Source: JBBSIG01 sp038232215 (GTDB taxonomy: Bacteria; Actinomycetota; Thermoleophilia; Gaiellales; Gaiellaceae). From it: a stretch of 6,159 bases of DNA. Made by a program: the position numbers and the translations under genes. The notes below the pieces were generated by a model that saw only the letters and a list, made by a program, of their open reading frames with translations, was not told the origin of the DNA and did no database searches. How positions within the stretch are numbered: the stretch's first letter is position 1; every line of letters begins with the position of its first letter. Shown piece by piece: positions 1 to 5,997 of this stretch. The DNA is taken from the NCBI GenBank assembly GCA_038232215.1, contig JBBSIG010000158.1, forward strand, positions 1 to 6,159, in the 5' to 3' direction.

Positions 1-297
1 CGGGCGAAGGGGCTGCCCGAGCGGACGGTGGTGACCCGCTACATCCTGCGCGCCGCGCTGCCGTCGGTCGTGACCGTGCTCGGACTCGTCTTCGCCAACG
101 TGCTCACGGGCGCCGTGCTCGTCGAGAACATCTTCGCCTGGCCCGGCCTCGGCCAGTACGCCTACCAGGCCGCGATCAACCTCGACGTACCGGCGATCTC
201 GGGCGTCAGCCTCTTCGTCGCCGTCGTCTACGTCGGCGTCAACTTCCTCGTGGACGTGCTCTACGGCGTGATCGACCCCAGGATCCGGATCACGTGA
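1..297 (+). CDS. dppB: Peptide ABC transporter permease, DppB/OppB-like (5' end outside window)
   Basis: Only the last 98 residues are present; the frame is open from base 1 and ends at TGA 295-297. The visible part starts inside the cytoplasmic EAA loop that contacts the ATPases (RAKGLPERTV at residues 1-10, then RYILRAALP), followed by a hydrophobic segment at about 22-40. The motif VENIFAWPGLGQYAYQAA (about 41-58) is typical of DppB-type permeases, as are the last membrane segment (about 65-85) and the ending LYGVIDPRIRIT. DppB pairs with DppC to form the membrane channel of peptide or nickel importers. The gene overlaps the next one by 4 bases (GTGA). A GTG at 28 is internal to the EAA loop and is not the real start. 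The family call is secure; the exact substrate (dipeptide, oligopeptide or other) cannot be told from this fragment. Confidence 0.93.
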   Translation, partial: RAKGLPERTVVTRYILRAALPSVVTVLGLVFANVLTGAVLVENIFAWPGLGQYAYQAAINLDVPAISGVSLFVAVVYVGVNFLVDVLYGVIDPRIRIT

Positions 298-1184
298 TCG
301 AGCCGGTCGCCCTGCCGGGCCGCGGGCTGGGCCGGCGCCGCCGGGCCGCCATGCGGCCTGCATGGCGTCAGCCGCTCGCCCTTGTCGGCGCGGCGATCGC
401 CCTCGCCTGGCTCCTCGCGGCGATCTTCGCGCCACTCGTGGCCCCGCACGACCCGCTCGCCCAGCTCTACCCGCCCTACCAGGCACCGTCGGGCAGCCAC
501 CTCTTCGGGACCGACGAGCTCGGCCGGGACGTGCTCAGCCGGGTGCTCTACGGGTCGCGCATCTCGCTGCCGCTGGCGCTGCTCCTGGTCGCGCTCGCCA
601 CGGCCATCGGCAGCGTCCTCGGCGCGATCGCCGGCTACTTCCGCGGCCTCGTGGACGGGCTCGTCATGCGCTCGACCGACCTCGTCTTCGCGTTCCCGGC
701 GATCATCCTCGCGATGGTGGTCACGGCCGTGCTCGGTCGGGGCCTGAGGAACGCCGTGCTGGCGATCGTCGTCGTCGCCTGGCCGGCCTACGCCCGCGTC
801 GTGCGGGGCCTCGTCCTGTCGATCGGCGACTCCGAGTACGTCCAGTCGTCCCGGCTGCTCGGATCCTCGGCGCGCCGTGCCCTCTACAAGGACGTGCTGC
901 CGAACATCGCCGGGCAGGTGCTCGTGCTCGCGACGCTCGATCTCGGCAACGCCATCCTGCTCCTCTCCGGCCTCTCGTTCCTCGGGCTCGGAGCGCAGCC
1001 GCCGGACGCGGAGTGGGGCTCGATGGTGGCGACGGGCACGCAGTACTTCCAGTACTGGTGGATGGGGACGTTCCCGGGACTCGCGATCTTCACCGCGGTG
1101 CTCGCGTTCAACTTCCTCGGCGACAGCCTCCGCGACGCCTTCGATCCCCAGACCGCCTGGCGAGCCGAGGACGCCCGGACATGA
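294..1184 (+). CDS. dppC: Peptide ABC transporter permease, DppC/OppC-like
   Basis: This is a complete 296-residue inner-membrane permease, of normal length for the family, and the partner of the upstream DppB-like protein. A basic N-terminus (GRRRR at 13-17) precedes the first membrane helix (about 28-50). Next comes the family hallmark HLFGTDELGRDVLSRVLYGSR (about 69-89), in which the FGTD.LGRD core is diagnostic of DppC/OppC. Further hydrophobic segments lie near 91-116, 128-148, 153-170, 206-232 and 259-278. The EAA loop that docks on the ATPases is SRLLGSSARRALYKDVLPN (about 186-204), and GLSFLGLGAQPPDAEWG (226-242) is another conserved block. The start is taken as GTG 294, which overlaps the dppB stop as GTGA with a weak AGGA about 10 bases upstream. 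ATG 351 (residue 20) is possible but lacks a ribosome binding site. The stop overlaps dppD (ATGA). Confidence 0.95.
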   Translation: MIEPVALPGRGLGRRRRAAMRPAWRQPLALVGAAIALAWLLAAIFAPLVAPHDPLAQLYPPYQAPSGSHLFGTDELGRDVLSRVLYGSRISLPLALLLVALATAIGSVLGAIAGYFRGLVDGLVMRSTDLVFAFPAIILAMVVTAVLGRGLRNAVLAIVVVAWPAYARVVRGLVLSIGDSEYVQSSRLLGSSARRALYKDVLPNIAGQVLVLATLDLGNAILLLSGLSFLGLGAQPPDAEWGSMVATGTQYFQYWWMGTFPGLAIFTAVLAFNFLGDSLRDAFDPQTAWRAEDART

Positions 1185-2146
1185 GTGCGCTGCTCGACGT
1201 CTCGAGGCTGCGGGTCAGACTGCCCACGGGCGCCGGGTTCGCCACGATCGTGGACGGCGTCGACTACACCGTCGAGCGCGGGGAGGTGTTCGGCGTCGCG
1301 GGTGAGAGCGGCAGCGGGAAGACGGTCTCGATGCTCGCGCTGCTCGGGCTGCTGCCGCCCGGCGCCGTCGTGGAAGGAAGCGCCTCCTTCGACGGCCGAG
1401 ACCTGCTGCGCCTGCCGCGGCGAGACCTGAGGCGTGTGTCCGGACGGGACGTCGGCATGGTGTTCCAGGACCCCCTCACCTCGCTGCATCCGATGCTCTC
1501 CGTCGGCCGGCAGCTGACCGAGCACGTCCGCAGGCACCTCGGACTCGACAGGCACCGCGCCGCTCGCCGGGCCGTGGAGCTGCTCGAGCAGGTACGGATC
1601 CCCGACCCCGAAGGCGCTCAGCACGCCTTCCCGCACCAGTTCTCGGGAGGGATGCGGCAGCGGATCGCCATCGCGGTCGCACTCGCCTGCGGGCCGAGGC
1701 TCCTGATCGCGGACGAGCCGACGACCGCGCTCGACGTGACCGTGCAGGCGGGGATCCTGCGGCTGCTCGACCGGTTGCGTCGGGAGAACGAGCTGTCGGT
1801 CGTGCTGATCAGCCACGACCTCGGCGTGCTGTCCTCGATCGCCGACCGCCTCTCGATCTTCTACGCGGGCCGCGTCGTCGAGTCGGGCCGGCGAGAGGGC
1901 GTGCTCCAGCGCCCCCGGCATCCGTACACGAGGGCCCTCCTCGACGCGCTGCCGCACCCGGAGGCGGGTGACACGCCGCTGATCGCGATCGCGGGCTCCC
2001 CGCCGAGCGTCGGGAGCCGACCGAGCGGCTGCTCGTTCCACCCGCGCTGCCCGTATGCCGTCGCCGTCTGCACGGCGGACGACCCGCCCCTCGTTCCCGT
2101 GGACGATCGCCGGCTCGCCTGCCACGTCGACCCGTTCGTCGCGTGA
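1181..2146 (+). CDS. dppD: Peptide ABC transporter ATP-binding protein, DppD/OppD-like
   Basis: This 321-residue cytoplasmic ATPase powers import together with the DppF-like protein. All nucleotide-binding motifs are intact: Walker A GESGSGKT (41-48), Q-loop Q96 in VFQDP, signature FSGGMRQR (154-161), Walker B LLIADEP (174-180) with catalytic E179, D-loop ALDV (183-186) and switch H212 in SHDL. The C-terminal oligopeptide/dipeptide transporter extension follows (HPYT at 247-250, then GSPPS to the end). It carries cysteines C284, C290, C297 and C314, matching the pattern that holds a [4Fe-4S] cluster in some DppD proteins. The ATG start overlaps the dppC stop (ATGA), with GAGGA at 1167-1171 as a likely ribosome binding site. 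The frame is open far upstream (to 362), but that part is a shadow of dppC. DppD against OppD cannot be separated here. Confidence 0.95.
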   Translation: MSALLDVSRLRVRLPTGAGFATIVDGVDYTVERGEVFGVAGESGSGKTVSMLALLGLLPPGAVVEGSASFDGRDLLRLPRRDLRRVSGRDVGMVFQDPLTSLHPMLSVGRQLTEHVRRHLGLDRHRAARRAVELLEQVRIPDPEGAQHAFPHQFSGGMRQRIAIAVALACGPRLLIADEPTTALDVTVQAGILRLLDRLRRENELSVVLISHDLGVLSSIADRLSIFYAGRVVESGRREGVLQRPRHPYTRALLDALPHPEAGDTPLIAIAGSPPSVGSRPSGCSFHPRCPYAVAVCTADDPPLVPVDDRRLACHVDPFVA

Positions 2147-3171
2147 CGACCGGCCCGCAGCCCGTGGCCGCGCTCGAGCTGAGAGACCTCGAGGTCGCCT
2201 ATGAGCACCGTGGCCGCCCGCGCGTCCGCGCGGTCGCCGGGGCCAGCCTGACGGTGGAGCGCGGCCAGATCGTCGGGCTCGTGGGGGAGTCGGGATGCGG
2301 CAAGTCGAGCCTCGCGCGCGCGGCCGTCGGCCTCCTCGAGCCCACGGCGGGCTCGGTGCGCTTCGAGGGCGGCGAGGTGACGCCGCTGACCCGGCGGGCA
2401 CGCTCGCGCGAGCTCGCGCGCCTGCAGATGGTGTTCCAGAATCCGTACTCCTCGCTCAATCCGCGCCGAAAGGTGGGATCGCAGCTCGCGGACGCGCTCA
2501 CGGTGCTCGCACGAGTGCCGCGCAGCGGGCGGCGAGGACGCCTCGCCGAGCTGCTCGAGCTCGTCGGCCTGCCCGCGACCGCCGCGGGTCGCTATCCGCA
2601 CGAGTTCAGCGGCGGGCAGCGGCAGCGCATCGCGATCGCGCGCACGCTCGCGGCCGACCCTTCCGTGCTCGTCCTCGACGAGCCGCTCGCCTCGCTCGAC
2701 GCGTCCGCCCAGGCCCAGATCGCGAATCTCCTCGTCAACCTCTCGCGCGAGCTCGAGCTGAGCCTGCTCCTCATCTCCCACGATCTCGCGATCGTCCGTC
2801 ACGTCGCCGACACCGTCTGCGTCATGTACCTCGGCGTGATGGTCGAGACGGCGCCGACGCGCCCGCTCTGGGATCTGCCGCTCCATCCGTATACCGAGGC
2901 ATTGATCGGTGCCGTCCCGCACGCCGACGGCGCGGGCTTTCTCCCGGAGGCTCTGCCGGGCGAGGTGCCGGACCCGGCCCGGCCGCCGAGCGGGTGCCGG
3001 TTCCATCCCCGCTGCCCGTACGCGTTCGAGCGCTGTCCGCGCGAGGAGCCCGCCCTCCTTCGCGTCGTCGAGGGGCGGAGCGCGGCCTGCTGGCTCCAGA
3101 CCCCGGAGGCGCCGCCGGCTCGCCCGGCCGACCAGGCCGGCCGACTCGCCACCGAAGGACGCTTGGAATAA
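2143..3171 (+). CDS. dppF: Peptide ABC transporter ATP-binding protein, DppF/OppF-like
   Basis: This 342-residue ATPase is the second of the pair. Motifs are Walker A GESGCGKS (48-55, the GCGKS form usual in DppF), Q-loop Q99 in VFQNPYSSLNPR, signature FSGGQRQR (155-162), Walker B VLVLDEP (175-181) with E180, D-loop SLD (184-186) and switch H213 in SHDL. The C-terminal transporter extension has HPYTEAL (248-254) and cysteines C285, C291, C298 and C316, spaced almost as in the upstream DppD-like protein. The last 22 or so residues are a Pro/Ala/Arg-rich tail that looks disordered. The start is GTG 2143, overlapping the dppD stop as GTGA. No Shine-Dalgarno is visible there, so translation probably depends on ribosomes ending dppD. 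The stop TAA lies 31 bases before the binding-protein start. Confidence 0.95.
   Translation: MTTGPQPVAALELRDLEVAYEHRGRPRVRAVAGASLTVERGQIVGLVGESGCGKSSLARAAVGLLEPTAGSVRFEGGEVTPLTRRARSRELARLQMVFQNPYSSLNPRRKVGSQLADALTVLARVPRSGRRGRLAELLELVGLPATAAGRYPHEFSGGQRQRIAIARTLAADPSVLVLDEPLASLDASAQAQIANLLVNLSRELELSLLLISHDLAIVRHVADTVCVMYLGVMVETAPTRPLWDLPLHPYTEALIGAVPHADGAGFLPEALPGEVPDPARPPSGCRFHPRCPYAFERCPREEPALLRVVEGRSAACWLQTPEAPPARPADQAGRLATEGRLE
3124..3140 (+). other. GC-rich hairpin near the end of dppF
   Basis: CCGGCC (3124-3129) and GGCCGG (3135-3140) form a perfect 6-bp stem around the loop GACCA. It ends 62 bases before the GTG of the binding-protein gene. No T-run follows, so it is not a classical terminator. 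It could act as an attenuator or as an mRNA-stability element separating the transporter message from the binding-protein message. In DNA this GC-rich it could equally be chance. Confidence 0.25.
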
Positions 3172-3174
3172 GCT
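3169..3174 (+). promoter_or_regulatory. Possible -10 element ahead of the binding-protein gene
   Basis: TAAGCT fits the actinobacterial TANNNT -10 pattern and sits in a locally AT-richer spot that includes the dppF stop codon. Transcription would start near 3181 and give a leader of about 20 bases carrying the AGGAGG site. No recognisable -35 hexamer is seen about 17 bases upstream. It would let the binding protein be made in excess over the transporter, but the match is short and may be chance. Confidence 0.2.
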
Positions 3175-3190
3175 CGCACCCTCGCGACCG

Positions 3191-3196
3191 AGGAGG
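3191..3196 (+). promoter_or_regulatory. Ribosome binding site that decides the binding-protein start
   Basis: AGGAGG is a perfect Shine-Dalgarno core and the strongest in the window. It directly abuts ATG 3197, leaving no spacer, but stands 6 bases before the in-frame GTG 3203. The GTG is therefore the more likely start. Confidence 0.8.
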
Positions 3197-3202
3197 ATGC
3201 AA

Positions 3203-4828
3203 GTGATCAAGTTCCGGATCGGCCGGGCCGCGCGCGTCGCGCTCGTCCCGGTCATCTCGCTGACGGTCGTGGCCGCCGCCTACGGCGCCACGTCGGCCCA
3301 CAGCGGTGGCGCGGGTGCCGCCGCGAGCGGGACGCTCGTGATCGACCGCTCGTTCGAGATCAAGACGGCGGACCCGCAGCGTGCGTTCGAGCCGACTGCC
3401 GCCATCGTCGATCGCGGCATCTACGACACGCTGCTCACCTACAGGGGCAGCGACGTCGCCCACCCGGTCCCGCTGGTGGCGCAGTCGTACACCGCCTCGA
3501 AGGACGCGAGGAGGTTCGTGTTCACGCTGCGCCGTGACGTTCACTTCGCCGACGGGACGCCGCTCACGTCGGCCGACGTGGTGTTCTCGTTTCGCCGCCT
3601 CATCAACCTGAAGGGCAACCCGTCCTTCCTGCTCTCCGGCGTGATCGTGGCCGCACGCGGCCGGTACGGCGTCGTGCTCAGCTCGAAGACGCCGAACGCC
3701 GCACTGCCCGCGATCCTCGCGAATACCTCTCTCGGGATCGTGAACTCGAAGCTCGTCCGGCAGCACGGAGGCACCGCCGCAGCCAACGCGGCCAAGGCGG
3801 ACAAGGCGGAGAAGTGGCTCAACTTGCCCGCCTCCGCCGGCGCGGGCAGCGGGCCGTACGTCCTGAGGTCGTACAGCGTGACGTCGCAGATCGTGCTCGC
3901 TCCGAACACGCGCTACTGGGGCGCCAAGAAGCCGATCTGGTCGAGCGTCGTGATCCGCAACATGATCGCCGCCACACAGCAGATCAACATCCAGCGCGGC
4001 TCGCACGAGGTCGCGATCGACCTGTCCTCGGAGCAGGCTCGGAGCCTGCAGGGCAACAAGAAGCTGAAGGTCGTGCGCACGCCCTCGACGTGGGTCTTCT
4101 GGCTGTTCGCGAACAACGACTCCTCCATCTCGACCATCACGCCGAACAAGCACTTCCAGGCCGCGGTGCGCTACGCGCTCGACTACCGCTCGATCGTCGG
4201 CGTGGCGGGCCCGGGCGCGATCCAGGCCCCCGGGATCATCCCCAACATGTTCCTCGGCTCCCTGCCTCAGTCGAGCCGGATCAAGCAGAACGTCGCGAAG
4301 GCGAAAGCCGAGCTCGCCGCTTCCGGCGCGGCCAACACGAAGATCGCGCTCGAGTTCCCGAGCGACCTGACCATCAACGGCGTGCCGTTCGCGACACTCG
4401 CGCAGAAGGTGCAGGCGAACCTGCAGGCAGTCGGCTTCGACATCGAGCTCTCGGGGGCGCCGGTCGGGACGTGGCTGCAGAAGTACCGCGACGGCAAGAT
4501 GGCGTTCGGGCTCTCGCTCTGGGGCCCGGACTATCCGGACCCGGCCGACTACCTGGCCTTCCTGCCGGGCGAGCTCGTGGGCGTTCGCGCCGGCTGGCCG
4601 AAGGGCTCCGATCGGGCGCTCGAGGCGCTCGGGGCGAAGGTGCGCGTGACGACCGACCCCAAGACGCGGACGTCGCTCTACCGTCAGATCCAGCGGAGGC
4701 TGAACGCGAGCGGCCCGTTCTTCCCGCTCATCCAGCCGACGCAGGTGTTCGTCGCGACCGCCGACCTGCGGAACGCGGTCTTCAACCCCGTCTACCAGAT
4801 CGACGTCACGCAGGCAGCGCCGAGATAG
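3203..4828 (+). CDS. Extracytoplasmic solute-binding protein, family 5 (peptide/nickel type)
   Basis: This 541-residue protein captures the substrate outside the membrane and delivers it to the DppBC-like channel. A basic N-terminus (KFRIGRAAR, 3-11) and a hydrophobic core (12-26) form a Sec signal peptide, with likely cleavage after A29 or A32. Family-5 landmarks are GTLVIDRS (43-50), FTLRRDVHFADGTPLTSADVVFSF (about 107-130), GSGPYVLRSY (215-224), NTRYWG (235-240), VRYALDYRSIVG (322-333) and WGPDYPDPADYL (440-451); acidic residues in that last motif contact the peptide amino group in DppA/OppA relatives. There is no cysteine anywhere, so no lipobox. A lysine/alanine-rich stretch at 192-205 includes a 9-base tandem repeat (AAGGCGGA plus C or G). 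GTG 3203 is chosen over ATG 3197 from the ribosome-site spacing. Being last in the operon is unusual, since dppA often comes first. Substrate specificity is inferred from context only. Confidence 0.93.
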   Translation: MIKFRIGRAARVALVPVISLTVVAAAYGATSAHSGGAGAAASGTLVIDRSFEIKTADPQRAFEPTAAIVDRGIYDTLLTYRGSDVAHPVPLVAQSYTASKDARRFVFTLRRDVHFADGTPLTSADVVFSFRRLINLKGNPSFLLSGVIVAARGRYGVVLSSKTPNAALPAILANTSLGIVNSKLVRQHGGTAAANAAKADKAEKWLNLPASAGAGSGPYVLRSYSVTSQIVLAPNTRYWGAKKPIWSSVVIRNMIAATQQINIQRGSHEVAIDLSSEQARSLQGNKKLKVVRTPSTWVFWLFANNDSSISTITPNKHFQAAVRYALDYRSIVGVAGPGAIQAPGIIPNMFLGSLPQSSRIKQNVAKAKAELAASGAANTKIALEFPSDLTINGVPFATLAQKVQANLQAVGFDIELSGAPVGTWLQKYRDGKMAFGLSLWGPDYPDPADYLAFLPGELVGVRAGWPKGSDRALEALGAKVRVTTDPKTRTSLYRQIQRRLNASGPFFPLIQPTQVFVATADLRNAVFNPVYQIDVTQAAPR

Positions 4829-4831
4829 CGG

Positions 4832-5965
4832 CTAGGTACTGACGAGGTCCGGCGGGTGCGAGCCGAGCTTGCGCCCGCCGGCCTCCTCGCAGACGACGAC
4901 GTCCTCGATGCGGAGGCTGAAGCGGCCGGGGACGATGATCGACGGCTCGTCCGTGAACGTCGTTCCCGACTCGAGCGGCGTCTCGTCCTCGGCCGAGATG
5001 AACGGCTTCTCGTGCACGTCCAGGCCGATCCCGTGGCCCATGCGGTGGCGGAAGTGCTCGCCGAGCCCGGCCTCCTCGATCGGCGCCCTGCACGCGGCGT
5101 TCACCGCCGCCGCGGGCACGCCCGCGCGCGCAGCAGCGCGACCGGCCTCCTGCGCGGCGAGCAGCACCTCGTACGCCTCGCGGTACTCGTTCGGCGGGTC
5201 GCCGCAGTAGACGGTGCGACCGAAGTCGGAGCAGTAGCCGTCGACGACGGCGCCGAAGTCGAACATGACCGAGGTGCCCTCGCCGATCGGCTCTCGCGCA
5301 GTCGCGGTGCCCGAGTCGAGCTCCTCGGGCCCGAGGCCGGTGAAGATGTGCGTCGCGAAGGACGGCGTGCGTGAGCCGCGCGCGCGCAGCTCGTGCTCCA
5401 CCTCCTCCAGCAGGTCGAGCATCGACACGCCCGGCACGACCTTCGGCGCCACGGCTCCCATCGTCTGCTCGGCGACGCCCACGGCCCGGCTCATGGTCTC
5501 GAGCTCGGCCTCGCTCTTCACACGGCGAAGCTCGTTCACGAGCGACGAGCCGGTACGAAGCCTGTCGAAGCCGAGGATCCGGCCCAGGTGGAGCACCGCC
5601 TCCGCCCAGACGCGGTTTCCGACCGCAACCGTCGCAGACGGGCCGAGGCCCCGGACGACACGCTCGAAGACCGCAGGGCCGTCGTCGGTCTCGGCGACGA
5701 CGACGAGCTCGCCGGGGGGCTCGAGCTCCGCCAGCTCGAATGCTGCCACCATCCGGGGCAGCACGAGCACCGGCTCGGCATCGGGACGAAAGAAGGCGCC
5801 CGCGACCCAGCCGTGCGCGTAGGAGCTCTGGCCGAAGTTGGGCACTCCCCGGTCCGCGCCCGTCAGGTACTCGAGGTCGGCGGAGGGAGCGAGGAAGAGG
5901 AGATCGATGCTCTCCTCCTGCATCCGCAGCGCCAGGCGCCGCCGACGGTCCGCGTAGTCGAGCAC
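4832..5965 (-). CDS. M24-family metallopeptidase, Xaa-Pro dipeptidase/aminopeptidase type
   Basis: This 377-residue protein has no signal peptide, so it is probably a cytoplasmic enzyme cleaving Xaa-Pro bonds in peptides. The N-terminal creatinase-like domain spans about 1-140 (LFLAPSADLEYLTG at 23-36). The catalytic pita-bread domain follows, from LRRVKSEAELETM (146-158). All five dinuclear metal ligands are visible: D236 (MFDFGA), D247 (SDFGRT), H311 (GHGIGLDVHE), E340 (TDEPS) and E354 (RIED); H318 is the usual substrate-stabilising histidine. Two small departures from the textbook pattern are G249 for Thr in SD.TRT and S342 for Gly after EP. The start is GTG 5965; ATG at residue 15 would remove part of the first helix. 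It converges on the binding-protein gene with a 3-base gap. The pairing with a peptide importer supports peptide catabolism, but prolidase, aminopeptidase P or another M24 specificity cannot be told apart. Confidence 0.9.
   Translation of the reverse strand: MLDYADRRRRLALRMQEESIDLLFLAPSADLEYLTGADRGVPNFGQSSYAHGWVAGAFFRPDAEPVLVLPRMVAAFELAELEPPGELVVVAETDDGPAVFERVVRGLGPSATVAVGNRVWAEAVLHLGRILGFDRLRTGSSLVNELRRVKSEAELETMSRAVGVAEQTMGAVAPKVVPGVSMLDLLEEVEHELRARGSRTPSFATHIFTGLGPEELDSGTATAREPIGEGTSVMFDFGAVVDGYCSDFGRTVYCGDPPNEYREAYEVLLAAQEAGRAAARAGVPAAAVNAACRAPIEEAGLGEHFRHRMGHGIGLDVHEKPFISAEDETPLESGTTFTDEPSIIVPGRFSLRIEDVVVCEEAGGRKLGSHPPDLVST
4849..4881 (+). terminator. Strong hairpin, probable terminator of the transporter operon
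   Basis: Bases 4849-4863 pair with 4867-4881 around the loop CGA (4864-4866), giving a continuous 15-bp stem. Thirteen pairs are Watson-Crick, including an outer 8-bp CCGGCGGG/CCCGCCGG block, and two are G-U wobbles (4857/4873 and 4860/4870). In the opposite strand the two wobbles become A/C mismatches, so the fold favours the + strand RNA. It begins 20 bases after the binding-protein stop and lies inside the 3' end of the convergent peptidase gene. No U-run follows, which fits the U-less stem-loops proposed for high-GC actinobacteria but makes termination activity less certain. Confidence 0.55.
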
Positions 5966-5973
5966 CGCCGTCC

Positions 5974-5979
5974 AGTCTA
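5974..5979 (-). promoter_or_regulatory. TANNNT -10 element for the M24 peptidase, implying a leaderless mRNA
   Basis: On the - strand TAGACT fits the actinobacterial TANNNT -10 consensus. Its last base is separated by 8 bases from the GTG start codon at 5965, which is where transcription would be expected to begin. The same interval shows no convincing Shine-Dalgarno (only GGACGG, too close to the start), which agrees with leaderless translation. No -35 consensus is seen. It lies in the 32-base gap after the upstream gene. Confidence 0.45.
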
Positions 5980-5997
5980 GGCCTTGGGTGCGGGTGG

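Noticed and set aside
362..1180. Upstream extension of the dppD frame to an ATG at 362
   Set aside because: The extra residues are Arg/Ala/Pro-rich and lie over the conserved dppC frame. Homology to DppD begins only at ATG 1181, which overlaps the dppC stop as ATGA.
884..2401. Long - strand open frame (505 codons) across dppC/dppD/dppF
   Set aside because: It is antisense to three clear ABC transporter genes. Its product is Arg/Pro/Ala/Gly-rich with no recognisable domain, the usual mirror frame in high-GC DNA.
3197..3199. ATG 3197 as the binding-protein start
   Set aside because: It is in frame but directly abuts the AGGAGG site, with no spacer. GTG 3203 has the proper 6-base spacing, and the protein would differ by only two residues.
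2909..3202. Upstream extension of the binding-protein frame
   Set aside because: It overlaps the conserved cysteine-bearing end of dppF and would put about 98 extra residues before a normal signal peptide that follows a perfect AGGAGG.
1861..3255. Long - strand open frame (464 codons) across dppD/dppF
   Set aside because: It is antisense to well-supported ATPase genes, has low-complexity Arg-rich composition and shows no domain signature.
2822..4153. Long - strand open frame (443 codons) under dppF and the binding protein
   Set aside because: It has the same mirror-frame composition and crosses the boundary between two real genes of the opposite strand.
4756..4780. GACCGC/GCGGTC inverted repeat as a terminator for the - strand peptidase
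   Set aside because: A 6-bp stem with a 13-base loop, about 50 bases beyond the peptidase stop and without a T-run, is expected by chance in this GC-rich DNA.
4819..4832. Small hairpin GCCG/CGGC over the binding-protein stop
   Set aside because: The stem is only 4 bp with a 6-base loop and no T-run; too weak to call a terminator.
4856..5980. + strand open frames opposite the peptidase gene (172, 185 and 195 codons)
   Set aside because: They are antisense to a gene with all five M24 metal ligands. Their products are Arg/Ser-rich and carry no domain.
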